Source: Cuniculiplasma divulgatum (lineage in GTDB: Archaea > Thermoplasmatota > Thermoplasmata > Thermoplasmatales > Thermoplasmataceae). From it: a DNA stretch of 64,000 nt. Both the position numbers and the translations under genes were made by a program. The notes beneath the pieces were generated by a model. It ran no database searches and was not told where the DNA came from. It was given only the letters and a program-made list of their open reading frames with translations. Position 1 is the first letter of the stretch. Each line of letters begins with the position of its first letter. The stretch spans positions 1,178,001 to 1,242,000 of the forward strand of contig CP133595.1 of assembly GCA_031200235.1 (NCBI GenBank), in the 5' to 3' direction. This document shows positions 17,901 to 25,862 of this stretch, in pieces.

Positions 17901-18697
17901 GCACTTCGAATGTCACCTGTAACATTTCCGGACTGCTGCAATTCGTATGAATAATTTCTGGACTGTAGAGGTGCAAAGCCCGCATCGTGGCTGGTAACAT
18001 AGAGTTCGTCCAGAGTGATACTGCAGTTGCTACCGCCGACCAGAAGGCTGAAATTCCCGGGGTGTAGTGTACTGTTGACCGGCACAGTCATGGGGAAATT
18101 TCCCGTCGAGTTGTATCCACTCTCAATTGAAAAGAATATCTTGTTTGGATACAGGCTGTTCCATGACAATTCAACTGTCTGGAACGCGTCAATTGCTGGA
18201 TCCGGTCCTACATTTTGAATGGTTTTTCCGTAGATATACTGATGGGAGACGCCATTTTGCTGATCACCGGGCCCAAAAAAGTAGTGGATGATATTGCGGC
18301 CGCCCTGCATTATTGCAAGGTTGTCAATAGTTGTCAGCAGATTATCAGCGTCGTTCCACGAGTAAGTGATTTTCATGCTCTCATTTGATGTCCCGTTGAG
18401 GTTTATGTAAAAATATTCCGGGCTGGATATGGGTGCGCTTGTATTGATATTGAATCCGGAAACTGGCAATGCGCTACCCTCAACCATGTGTGAATAGGAA
18501 TTGAGCGGTGTGTTATTGAAGTTCACCCAGCTTGTGTTTGCAGGATACTGGCCAGAGGGAATCTCCGTGAAGTTATAGAGGCCTGGACTGCCGACGGGAG
18601 CTTGAATATTTGATCCGGATGAAACTTCAGACGTAAATACCGTAATTGGTATTAATAAACTTAATACTATTAATACCATTAATACCTTAAGTAGCAT
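14924..18697 (-). CDS. Giant surface protein with predicted cytoplasmic winged-helix tail
   Basis: This 1257-residue protein of no recognised family starts with a signal peptide or anchor (MLLKVLMVLIVLSLLIPITV). A long extracellular region follows, rich in Ser, Thr, Asn, Gly and N-x-S/T sequons. It has beta-propeller-like repeats in the first half and Ig-like repeats (for example YRLTVTASNMAGYSSSVYEE) in the second. One membrane segment lies at about 1163-1182. The last 75 residues are basic and helical: RNRTIREIMKKG, then RKKTMESALRRLVDRGKI and a hairpin-like ILADPDGQKYAMD. That order suggests a winged helix. An outside sensor wired to a DNA-binding tail is inference. The start is supported by a TATA box at 18728-18735. 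Confidence 0.82.
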   Translation of the reverse strand: MLLKVLMVLIVLSLLIPITVFTSEVSSGSNIQAPVGSPGLYNFTEIPSGQYPANTSWVNFNNTPLNSYSHMVEGSALPVSGFNINTSAPISSPEYFYINLNGTSNESMKITYSWNDADNLLTTIDNLAIMQGGRNIIHYFFGPGDQQNGVSHQYIYGKTIQNVGPDPAIDAFQTVELSWNSLYPNKIFFSIESGYNSTGNFPMTVPVNSTLHPGNFSLLVGGSNCSITLDELYVTSHDAGFAPLQSRNYSYELQQSGNVTGDIRSASIPVLDPELNDVLFVAHSSKTSISYWNYANQTAGILTQVQPISGGNFVSVVSGNVEYIACGNSTEVNMIAVNLTDLSVSSALSYGHFPYFTGVFFLHGSFVMVSRFSLVAINFTSGTSTAYNISLGRDSLLVAMSQSHGNLTGMDLNLSSGDTIHFILNKTLDMTMAPGQTFNGNIVNTSLAWETDGVYEVLMNATTSGHYSFMLDPEDYSRMLIINGSLSTWSGAGDTALHMDSGQAEFLSPYYAIASNIFVQNITGVYLDENASAGTLAAGSDIYIFYSSAEPLSTDGIGISLEPAGIITHNSTVEYSVHSNLTYSLNATLGGTELKASNGSITIDASLFPTGTYRLTVTASNMAGYSSSVYEEVSIDSQIPVIYVNPGNGTYIAQSQGFTINITGTSGNGTTSVQWNSGTYTTNSLAFGLFVSSNPGKLVLWVNYTDCFGIVHSRWFNYTTIKGISGSTSIGITNGTYYSRSNITVQWVGVENVSYYDLYVHGAAMNLSYQLDTNWTTLNLTNGNYVLSLNATLLDGQTAFLGSRSFGIETYRPLLSVNTSGSRLLSFYGDSSNNTMTINATSNVTSRISASIIYCGNVIGEWEVTGKNWNIVLDQGSGFFHENGTYHMNIEAIGSSGLISSRNLSLSVNNTIPVVPSFPKPVIYTNSTVLHFPDVDSANISIVANISRGRSWAIQSAEDGEITLPEGNSTYNVTFYARNLWNNSARENIMVASYDRPPAISVRVADMNLSGTNTTELAFSVMDAVPAYIEIKMSNSRVLYSGYTGRGNVTINFNADGNYSVFLTATDMCGNINSTEIRGINVTYYPQITGIGIAYSIISGFAEFHPVVHGTDLQNLRYTWTVSGESYGGDSLSIFLLPGYHTVNLDVHFNGHGKSTTRTVFTFGFIPEALVAMIPVSLVAYRQVAYGADEDAAAEIIMEMRNRTIREIMKKGKAGRIRKKTMESALRRLVDRGKILILADPDGQKYAMDPSMARRGN

Positions 18698-18727
18698 AGA
18701 TTAATAAATCACCCTTAAGGGATAAGT

Positions 18728-18735
18728 TATATAAA
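18728..18735 (-). promoter_or_regulatory. TATA box of the giant surface protein gene
   Basis: On the reverse strand TTTATATA lies about 30-38 bases before the ATG at 18697. With the GAPDH box it forms a compact divergent promoter region of under 100 bases. Confidence 0.5.
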
Positions 18736-18762
18736 AAATATCCATGAACCACCAGAATTGAA

Positions 18763-18770
18763 CTATTATA
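18763..18770 (+). promoter_or_regulatory. TATA box of the GAPDH-radA operon
   Basis: CTATTATA lies 26-33 bases before the GAPDH ATG at 18796, consistent with a leaderless or nearly leaderless mRNA. Confidence 0.5.
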
Positions 18771-18795
18771 TGCAGGCAGGCAATGGAGTAATAAC

Positions 18796-19809
18796 ATGAT
18801 CAAGGTAGGAATCAATGGTTATGGTACCATCGGCAGGAGGGTCGCTCAGGCAGTGAGATTGCAGAAGGACATGATTGTGACCGGCATAGTGAAAACCAGG
18901 CCAGATTATGTGGCTGAATCAGCCATGCATGATTTCAGGATATTTGCCGCTGATGCAAAATCGCTGGAATCCTTCAACAGCTCTTCTATCAAGGCATCCG
19001 GTACGCTGGAAGACCTGATCTCTGATTCAGATATAATTGTGGACGCAACTCCTGAAGGAATGGGCAGGAAGAACATTGAAACCTACAGGAAGAATGGAAT
19101 TAAGGCCATCTTCCAGGGAGGCGAGGATCATGAGATTGCCCAGGCCTCATTCAATGCATACTCAAATTTCATGGATTCCTGGGGAAAGGATTACGTGAGG
19201 GTTGTTTCATGCAACACCACTGCCCTTGCCAGGACGGTAACATCTGTTCGGAAATCCTTTGGCGTGAAACATGTCAGTGCCACACTCATAAGAAGGGCCA
19301 CTGACCCCAATGACAGCTCAAAGGGGCCAATAAATGCACTGGAACCAAGCCTGAAATTTCCGTCACACCACGCACCTGATCTGCAGACAGTCATAGGCAA
19401 TGTTGATGTTGACACCGTGGCCATAAAGGCACCCACCACACTGATGCATGTCCATGTGGTCAGCATTGATCTGGAAAAGCCAGCGGGTCAGAAGCAGGTC
19501 ATAGCTGAGATGGGGAAGTACAGGCGAATCATGCTGGTGTCCGGCAAATCAGGACTCACGTCCACAGCACAGATAATGGATATGGCCAGGGAGATGGGCA
19601 GATCTCGGTCCGATCTTTATGAAATAGCAGTGTGGAAGGAAAGCGTAAACTTAAAAGGTACGAAACTCAATTACATACAGGCAGTTCATCAGGAAAGCGA
19701 TGTGGTACCCGAAAATGTGGACGCAATCAGGGCCATGTTCCAGTTAATGGACAGTGAAAAATCCATTTCTGAGACTGATAAGACGCTGAATATTGGAAAA
19801 AGGGTGTAA
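18796..19809 (+). CDS. gap: Archaeal type II glyceraldehyde-3-phosphate dehydrogenase (phosphorylating)
   Basis: This 337-residue enzyme has the archaeal GAPDH start [19 protein letters not shown] (NAD(P)-binding) and the catalytic-cysteine segment [10 protein letters not shown] at about residue 139. It interconverts glyceraldehyde 3-phosphate and 1,3-bisphosphoglycerate in the cytoplasm, in archaea mainly in the gluconeogenic direction. Its length is normal. radA follows after two bases, so the two share a transcript. Confidence 0.93.
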   Translation: MIKVGINGYGTIGRRVAQAVRLQKDMIVTGIVKTRPDYVAESAMHDFRIFAADAKSLESFNSSSIKASGTLEDLISDSDIIVDATPEGMGRKNIETYRKNGIKAIFQGGEDHEIAQASFNAYSNFMDSWGKDYVRVVSCNTTALARTVTSVRKSFGVKHVSATLIRRATDPNDSSKGPINALEPSLKFPSHHAPDLQTVIGNVDVDTVAIKAPTTLMHVHVVSIDLEKPAGQKQVIAEMGKYRRIMLVSGKSGLTSTAQIMDMAREMGRSRSDLYEIAVWKESVNLKGTKLNYIQAVHQESDVVPENVDAIRAMFQLMDSEKSISETDKTLNIGKRV

Positions 19810-19811
19810 CA

Positions 19812-20777
19812 ATGGTTGAAAGCAAGGAGCAGAAGAAATACACAATAGAGGATTTGCCCGGAGTTGGAGAAGCAACAGCAGAGAAGCTTAGGGAGAATGG
19901 TTACGATGACATTATGACCATAGCCGTTGCCTCACCCAAGGATCTTTCGGATGTAGCAGGCATCGCTGAGGGAAACGCCTCAAAGATAATAGCCGCTGCC
20001 AGAAAATATGCCGATGTTGGCAATTTCGAAACCGGTGAAGAGATACTTGAGCGCAGGAAGGAAGTGAAGAAACTCACCACAGGCAGCAAGAATCTTGACA
20101 ACCTCCTGGGCGGTGGATTCGAGACACAGTCCATAACGGAATTCTTCGGAGAATTTGGATCGGGCAAGACCCAGATCATGCACCAGGCAGCTGTGAATGC
20201 AACAATGCCTGTGGAAAATGGCGGTTTCGATTCAGATGTCCTGATCATAGATACTGAGAACACATTCAGGCCTGAAAGAATCATTCAGATGTCAAAGTTC
20301 AGGGGGCTTGATCCGGAAAAGGTTCTGAAGCGCATCCATGTCGCAAGGGCGTATAACTCTCATCACCAGATACTCCTTGCTGAGAGGGCATCGGAACTTG
20401 CCAAGGAATTCCCGATCAAGCTTCTCATAGTGGATTCCCTGACATCGCATTTCAGGTCGGAATACATGGGAAGAGGTTCACTGGCTGAGAGGCAGCAGCT
20501 TCTTAACAGGCATATGCATGACCTTCTGAAGTTCGGTACTATATACAACGCAGTTATAACAGTGACAAACCAGGTTTCGGCCAGGCCGGATGTATTCTTT
20601 GGCGATCCAACTGCGCCAATCGGCGGAAATGTTGTTGGTCACACCGCAACGTTCAGGATATATCTCAGGAAGAGTAAGGGGGGCAAGAGAATTGCCAGGC
20701 TCATCGATTCGCCCTATCTTCCTGAAGGAGAGACGGTAATCCAGATCTCCGAGGACGGAGTAATTGATGGAGTGTAA
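19812..20777 (+). CDS. radA: DNA repair and recombination protein RadA
   Basis: This 321-residue archaeal recombinase opens with a helix-hairpin-helix domain ([18 protein letters not shown]). It continues with the ATPase core: Walker [10 protein letters not shown], Walker [16 protein letters not shown], and the L1/L2 region containing [12 protein letters not shown] and [17 protein letters not shown]. It forms filaments on single-stranded DNA for strand exchange. Length and domain order are standard. It sits two bases after GAPDH and 13 bases before an ACT-domain regulator. Confidence 0.95.
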   Translation: MVESKEQKKYTIEDLPGVGEATAEKLRENGYDDIMTIAVASPKDLSDVAGIAEGNASKIIAAARKYADVGNFETGEEILERRKEVKKLTTGSKNLDNLLGGGFETQSITEFFGEFGSGKTQIMHQAAVNATMPVENGGFDSDVLIIDTENTFRPERIIQMSKFRGLDPEKVLKRIHVARAYNSHHQILLAERASELAKEFPIKLLIVDSLTSHFRSEYMGRGSLAERQQLLNRHMHDLLKFGTIYNAVITVTNQVSARPDVFFGDPTAPIGGNVVGHTATFRIYLRKSKGGKRIARLIDSPYLPEGETVIQISEDGVIDGV

Positions 20778-20790
20778 GTAAGACTGGAAA

Positions 20791-21306
20791 ATGTGGAAAT
20801 ACATAAATGACAACTTTGCCAGGTACCCTTCGCAGGTGAAGGTGCTGAGAAAGCTGATCTCACTTGGTCTATCCGTGAGAAAAGATCATGAGAATATGCC
20901 CAGGGTGTACTGCGGCGACGTTGAGGTTAAAGCCTCCGCCATTGCTCAGGCACTTGGCGTTGACAGGAGAGCCGTCATTGAAATACTGGGAAAAATAATC
21001 AGCGATCCTGAACTTTCCAATTTCTACTCACAGTTGAAACCAATCCCCGATTTCTCAATGGTCAGCTCAAGACTGGGCATGGGAGTGATTCAGATAGTTC
21101 CAACCTCTGCAACGCAGCCCGGCATAATTTCAGGTGTTTCACAGGTAATTGCCAGGGAGAACATCAGCATAAGGCAGGTCATCGTGGATGATCCTGAGCT
21201 TGTGGACAGCCCGAGGGCAACCATAGTTACGGACAGCCCAATCCCTGGGCACCTCCTGTCTGACCTGAAGAAGATTCCCGGGGTCGAAGCAGTGGTGATA
21301 CTCTAG
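20791..21306 (+). CDS. Predicted amino-acid regulator with HTH and ACT domains
   Basis: This 171-residue protein matches the archaeal family of small predicted regulators combining an N-terminal helix-turn-helix (VKASAIAQALGVDRRAVIEIL) with a C-terminal ACT domain (GIISGVSQVIARENISIRQVIVD). ACT domains bind amino acids, so a role in sensing amino acid supply is likely; targets are unknown. It is the third gene of the GAPDH-radA transcript, 13 bases after radA. Its last bases overlap the stop of the convergent purK gene by four bases. Confidence 0.82.
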   Translation: MWKYINDNFARYPSQVKVLRKLISLGLSVRKDHENMPRVYCGDVEVKASAIAQALGVDRRAVIEILGKIISDPELSNFYSQLKPIPDFSMVSSRLGMGVIQIVPTSATQPGIISGVSQVIARENISIRQVIVDDPELVDSPRATIVTDSPIPGHLLSDLKKIPGVEAVVIL

Positions 21307-22391
21307 GAATACTCCAGGAAATCCAGTATATTTCCCCCATACATAATGTCAATCAGCGCATCTATTCTTTCCCTGACATCATCTGCTGAAGGGGCGACAA
21401 TATTCACATGGCCAACCTTCCTCCTTTTTTTCGCGTTGTCCTTTCCGTACCAGTAGACCTGTGTCCCTGGTATTTCAAGAATCCTGTTCTTCAAATCCTC
21501 GTCCATCTGCCTTCCTATAATATTCACGATGCCGGATGCAGATAGCAATTCCGGTTGCGGCACAGGAAGCCCGGCTATGGCCCTTATGTGCTGCTCAAAC
21601 TGTGATATTGAGGAACCAAGAAGAGTATGATGCCCTGAGTTGTGGACCCTTGGGGAGAATTCATTTATTATGGGCTTTCCGTCCCTGATGAAGAATTCAA
21701 TCCCCATGACACCGGTGTAATCCAGTTTCTCAAGAAGTTTCATGGCAACGTCTTTCATGCCGATATCGGGAAACGGGGCTACGTTGTAGAGCAGCATCCC
21801 CTTCATGTTAACGTTCAGGGAAGCCGTATGGAAAGCCATCTTTCCGTGGATGTCCCTGGATGCTATGACCGAGGCTTCCTGGCTGAAGTCTACAAATTCC
21901 TCCAGCACATATTTGCCCTCCGGCATCCCCTGAGGAATACTGCCGGGTGATACGGGATACTGGCCCTTGCCGTCATAACCACCCATGGCAGTTTTTGCTA
22001 TTGAGCGATCATATTGGCCGGATGCTTTCCTGAGTTCCCCAAGGCTATGCACAACAGTGAAAGGCGTCACAGGCAGACCGGCATCACGGAGAAATTCCTT
22101 TTCAAGCGATCTGTCTCTCTTCAATCTTATGGGAAGCATCCCCGGCTTCAGCTTACCCAGGGAATCAGCATAATCAAGAACACGGTCATCAACATGCTCA
22201 AACTCGTATGTCACAACGTCTGATGAATCAACAAAATCTCTGTAGTTATCATAGGTGAAGCCATGGTCCGAGATGCGCACGCCAGGCTTTGAAAAATCGG
22301 AATCAATGCTGTTGAATCCGTATCCCAGCTTCCGCCCTTCCAGCACCATCATCCAGCCCAGCTGCCCACCGCCAATGATTCCTATGTTCAT
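21303..22391 (-). CDS. purK: N5-carboxyaminoimidazole ribonucleotide synthase
   Basis: This 362-residue ATP-grasp enzyme begins [19 protein letters not shown]. It has the [12 protein letters not shown]-binding segment and [30 protein letters not shown], which holds metal and substrate residues. It carboxylates AIR with ATP and bicarbonate in purine synthesis. The start overlaps the purE stop by four bases (ATGA), so the pair is translationally coupled. Length is normal. Confidence 0.94.
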   Translation of the reverse strand: MNIGIIGGGQLGWMMVLEGRKLGYGFNSIDSDFSKPGVRISDHGFTYDNYRDFVDSSDVVTYEFEHVDDRVLDYADSLGKLKPGMLPIRLKRDRSLEKEFLRDAGLPVTPFTVVHSLGELRKASGQYDRSIAKTAMGGYDGKGQYPVSPGSIPQGMPEGKYVLEEFVDFSQEASVIASRDIHGKMAFHTASLNVNMKGMLLYNVAPFPDIGMKDVAMKLLEKLDYTGVMGIEFFIRDGKPIINEFSPRVHNSGHHTLLGSSISQFEQHIRAIAGLPVPQPELLSASGIVNIIGRQMDEDLKNRILEIPGTQVYWYGKDNAKKRRKVGHVNIVAPSADDVRERIDALIDIMYGGNILDFLEYS

Positions 22392-22861
22392 TCCAGCTTT
22401 TCACCCAGAACCTTTTTTGTCTGGTTTTCCATGAACTTTTTCACTCTTTCGGCAACTTCAGGATACTTTATGCCAAGAATCCTTGCAGCCAGCAGTGCCG
22501 CATTCCTTGACCCTCCTATTGCCACAGTTGCCACAGGAATTCCTGCCGGCATCTGCACTATGGACAGGAGCGAATCAATGCCGTTCAAACTCCTAGTCTG
22601 AATGGGAACGCCTATTACCGGAAGTGGAGTGAGAGCTGCTGTCATTCCCGGAAGGTGCGCAGATCCGCCGGCCCCGGCTATGATGACCTCAACCCCTCTT
22701 GACTGGGCGCTCTTTGCATATTCATACATAAGATCAGGTGTCCTGTGCGCAGAAACTATCCTGTATTCAACCTCAATCCCCAGTTCGCCCAGGACAGTAA
22801 TGGCATCCCTCATGTGATCGAAATCACTGCTGCTGCCCATTATGACTCCAACTTTTGCCAT
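22388..22861 (-). CDS. purE: N5-carboxyaminoimidazole ribonucleotide mutase
   Basis: This 157-residue class I PurE carries the [10 protein letters not shown] phosphate-binding loop, SAHRTPD with the catalytic histidine, and [10 protein letters not shown]. It converts N5-CAIR, the product of PurK, to CAIR. It forms an overlapping two-gene operon with purK. An AT-rich region with TATAAAA on the reverse strand about 20 bases upstream may hold the promoter. Confidence 0.94.
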   Translation of the reverse strand: MAKVGVIMGSSSDFDHMRDAITVLGELGIEVEYRIVSAHRTPDLMYEYAKSAQSRGVEVIIAGAGGSAHLPGMTAALTPLPVIGVPIQTRSLNGIDSLLSIVQMPAGIPVATVAIGGSRNAALLAARILGIKYPEVAERVKKFMENQTKKVLGEKLE

Positions 22862-22922
22862 GCTTAGAAATTTGCAGATGGTATAAAAGGGATTGCAGAT
22901 TTCTGCCGGGATAGTTCAGCCA

Positions 22923-24017
22923 TCAGGCTGACTGATTTGAGTTTCCCGCCAGTTCCAGCACTTCCTTCACAGTCACGGTCCTGTGGCCCGTGGCCTTTCG
23001 TATTCTGTTCATTATTGCCAGGCCGTATCCATTTTCAGGGAAAGGATGAATCACCGCCATGTTATAATCGCCCAGGTCAAGCTGCCTGAAGGCAGAGAAT
23101 AGGTTGTGCCCCACCTGTCTGAGGTCAGTCATGCTCCCCAGCCTGAGGCACTGATCACTGCGGCATAGCTCATCGGCACCAATGGCAAGGATCCCCAGAT
23201 GGCAAAGGTCAAGGTTCACAAGTGCCCTGAAGTCTTCAACGCTGTGCATGAGGAAGAAGGGCTTTTCGGGCGCGTAGTGCCTGTACTTCATGCCCGGCGT
23301 TATTGCAACATTGCTTTCCACAGTGCCTCTGGCAGCATCTGATATTTCAATGCTTCCGAAGACTTCCTGCAGGCTCTCAACAGTTGTGGATCCTGCCCTG
23401 AGAAGCCTGGGAGGAGACGTTGTGAGATCAAGTATTGTGGATTCCAGTCCGAAGCTGGTTTTTCCGGAATCGTAAATGAGATCAACCCTTCCAGACATTT
23501 CTAGGATGGCATCCTGCGAATCAGTTATACTGGGCCTGGTGGAAAGGTTTGCACTTGGGGCGGCTATGGGAACGCCTGAGGCAGATATAAGCTCAAGTGC
23601 CAGTCTGTTGTCCGGCATTCTCACTGCAACAGTTGGCTGCCCTGCAGATACGGCGGCAGGAACCGCATCTGACTTCTCAAGCAGCACAGTCAGAGGCCCG
23701 GGCCAGAAGCGCATCAGACTCTCCCGGAGTCTGGAATCGGGAAGAACGGCTATGTCATCAAGCATTTCAAGTGAGGATATATGAAGTATCAGGGGGTTGT
23801 CTGCAGGCCTGCTCTTGGCCGTGAATATCTTCAGGCATGCTTCCTGGTCAAGGCCGTTGGCTCCAAGACCGTAAACGGTTTCAGTTGGGAAGATCACGGT
23901 ACCTCCGGCAAGAATGACCTCAGCGCCAGAATGGACAGCCTCCGGATCAGGTCTGTTCTGATCGGCCTTAACTATGCGGGTATGGAATGGCATTATCCGC
24001 AGATGATTTTCTGACAT
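22923..24017 (-). CDS. sua5: Threonylcarbamoyl-AMP synthase, Sua5 type
   Basis: This 364-residue protein has the YrdC/Sua5 catalytic domain with GGTVIFPTETVYGLGANG, KSRPADNPLILHI and the PTVAVRMPDN and APSANLSTRPS motifs. A C-terminal Sua5 domain (about residues 220-355) is longer than in bacterial TsaC. It makes threonylcarbamoyl-AMP from threonine, bicarbonate and ATP for t6A37 in ANN-decoding tRNAs. An alternative ATG lies eight codons inside; the upstream ATG has AAGGT just before it and was kept. Confidence 0.9.
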   Translation of the reverse strand: MSENHLRIMPFHTRIVKADQNRPDPEAVHSGAEVILAGGTVIFPTETVYGLGANGLDQEACLKIFTAKSRPADNPLILHISSLEMLDDIAVLPDSRLRESLMRFWPGPLTVLLEKSDAVPAAVSAGQPTVAVRMPDNRLALELISASGVPIAAPSANLSTRPSITDSQDAILEMSGRVDLIYDSGKTSFGLESTILDLTTSPPRLLRAGSTTVESLQEVFGSIEISDAARGTVESNVAITPGMKYRHYAPEKPFFLMHSVEDFRALVNLDLCHLGILAIGADELCRSDQCLRLGSMTDLRQVGHNLFSAFRQLDLGDYNMAVIHPFPENGYGLAIMNRIRKATGHRTVTVKEVLELAGNSNQSA

Positions 24018-24150
24018 ATTACCTTGACCATTAAATGATCATCCCATGGCACATACAGAAGCAATGTAAAGGGCGTCTGGCATTGCAGAGGTTGCCGTAC
24101 ACTTCAATGCAACTGCAAAGGTTAAACTACCAAGAGGGGCATGTTGACGC

Positions 24151-25803
24151 ATGAATACGGTAGCAGAATTGATAATAGATGCCCTGGTGAAATCCGGAGT
24201 GAAGAGGATATACGGATTACCAGGGGATTCCCTGAATCCTCTCATGGATGCCATAAGAAGGAACACAGCCATTGAGTTCATACAGGTGAGGCATGAGGAG
24301 GGTGCGGCACTGGCCGCATCATTTGAAGCAAAATATACAGGTGACATTGCAGTCTGCATGGGGACTTCCGGGCCAGGATCAATACATCTCCTCAACGGAC
24401 TTTACGATGCAAAGATGGAAGCCTCTCCAGTTCTTGCATTGACCGGCCAGATAGAGACGGACCTCATTGGGACGGACTATTTCCAGGAGGTTGACATGAT
24501 GCATCTCTACAGCGATGTCTCCGTATTCCAGGCAAGAATAATTAATCCTGATTCCGCGGGACATCTGGTGAAAAGAGCCATATTCGAGGCGCGCACACAT
24601 CCGGGTGTTGCCCACCTTGATCTTCCTGTGGACATACTGAGATCGCAGGCAAAACTGCAGGATGACTATGGCATGACTGAAAGGCCCGCAGTGTCAATGG
24701 AACCCGATCTGGGAGCCATAGTGAAGGCCGTGGACCAGAGCCAGCATCCTGTCATAATGTACGGGAGAGGGGCAGCTGGCTGTGCGGATGGCCTGAAGGA
24801 TCTCTCCACAAGGATCGGGGCACCCCTCATATATGCACTGAACGGCAAGGGTATACTTTCGGATACGGATCCGCGTGTTATGGGTGGACTTGGTTTACTG
24901 GGTACCAGACCATCAGTTGCTGCCATGAAGAAAGCCGATCTGGTCGTACTCATAGGCACATCCTTCCCATATGTCCAGTTCCTTCCGGAAGGCGTGAAGT
25001 ACATTCAGGTGGATTCGAACCCCCTGAAGATCGGCAAGAGGGTCAGGCCTGATCTTTACTGTGTCTGCGATGCTGGCGTATTTCTGAGAAAATTGAAGGT
25101 TCAGGAGAAGCAGAAGAAATATTACGATGATCTGCGGCAGGAGAAGGAGAAATGGCTGGAAAACCTGAAGGCCGTTGAGGAGGGCAAATCAGACCCCATA
25201 AAGCCTGAGGCGGTTGTTTCAGCAGTTTCCAGTAAGCTTCAGGACAATGCTGTGATAGTGGCAGACACCGGCAACGTTACTGTCTGGGCAGCCCGTAATC
25301 TCAGACTGAAGGAGGGACACAGGTTCCTGTTCTCGTCATGGCTCGGGACCATGGGGGCAGGCGTGCCGGGTGCAATTGGTGCATCTTTTGCCTCGGGAAG
25401 GCCCGTACTGGCCATAGTTGGAGACGGGAGTTTCGCCATGACCATGATGGAACTCATAACTGCAAGGAAATATTCAAGGCCCGTCAAATACATAGTTTTC
25501 AACAACTCAAAGCTTGGAATGATCAAGTTTGAGGAAGAGGTCATGGGCTATCCGGAATTCGGTGTGGACCTTTACAACCCGGATTTCGAAGCCCTGGCAA
25601 GGAGCATTGAAATAGAAGCCTTCACCGCCAGGAAATATTCGGAACTGGATGCTGCCCTGACAGAACTTATGGCGGCCAGGGGTCCTGCTGTTCTCAATGT
25701 TTTTGTGGATTCCAACGAAAGGCCAATGCCGCCAAAAATAAATATGGAGCAGGCAAAGGGTTACGTAACATCAATACTCAGGGAGAAATTCAGCGGAATC
25801 TGA
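24151..25803 (+). CDS. Thiamine-diphosphate enzyme, pyruvate oxidase (PoxB)-like
   Basis: This 550-residue protein follows the three-domain plan of pyruvate oxidases and acetolactate synthases. The N-terminal pyrimidine domain contains KRIYGLPGDSLNPLMDAI and the catalytic Glu in VRHEEGAALAA. A central nucleotide-binding domain follows, and the C-terminal TPP domain has GDGSFAMTMMELITARKY and NNSKLGMI. The C-terminus PPKINMEQAKGYV aligns with the PPQIKLEQAKGF region of E. coli PoxB but ends before its membrane-binding peptide. It probably decarboxylates pyruvate to acetate; the electron acceptor is uncertain. Acetolactate synthase-like activity cannot be excluded. No partner small subunit is nearby. 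Confidence 0.85.
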   Translation: MNTVAELIIDALVKSGVKRIYGLPGDSLNPLMDAIRRNTAIEFIQVRHEEGAALAASFEAKYTGDIAVCMGTSGPGSIHLLNGLYDAKMEASPVLALTGQIETDLIGTDYFQEVDMMHLYSDVSVFQARIINPDSAGHLVKRAIFEARTHPGVAHLDLPVDILRSQAKLQDDYGMTERPAVSMEPDLGAIVKAVDQSQHPVIMYGRGAAGCADGLKDLSTRIGAPLIYALNGKGILSDTDPRVMGGLGLLGTRPSVAAMKKADLVVLIGTSFPYVQFLPEGVKYIQVDSNPLKIGKRVRPDLYCVCDAGVFLRKLKVQEKQKKYYDDLRQEKEKWLENLKAVEEGKSDPIKPEAVVSAVSSKLQDNAVIVADTGNVTVWAARNLRLKEGHRFLFSSWLGTMGAGVPGAIGASFASGRPVLAIVGDGSFAMTMMELITARKYSRPVKYIVFNNSKLGMIKFEEEVMGYPEFGVDLYNPDFEALARSIEIEAFTARKYSELDAALTELMAARGPAVLNVFVDSNERPMPPKINMEQAKGYVTSILREKFSGI

Positions 25804-25830
25804 TTCTTGTGAACTGAATCTCCCGAATCA

Positions 25831-25838
25831 TTTATTAA
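25831..25838 (+). promoter_or_regulatory. TATA box of the tandem aminopeptidase operon
   Basis: TTTATTAA lies 25-32 bases upstream of the ATG at 25863, which favours that ATG over the TTG at 25851 and predicts a leaderless mRNA. Confidence 0.5.
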
Positions 25839-25862
25839 TTCAAAGATGCTTTGCAGAATTGC

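Noticed and set aside
18640-18690. TTAATA-type repeats at the start of the giant surface protein gene as regulatory repeats
   Set aside because: They encode the Leu, Ile and Val rich signal peptide (KVLMVLIVLSLLI) and are explained by its codon composition.
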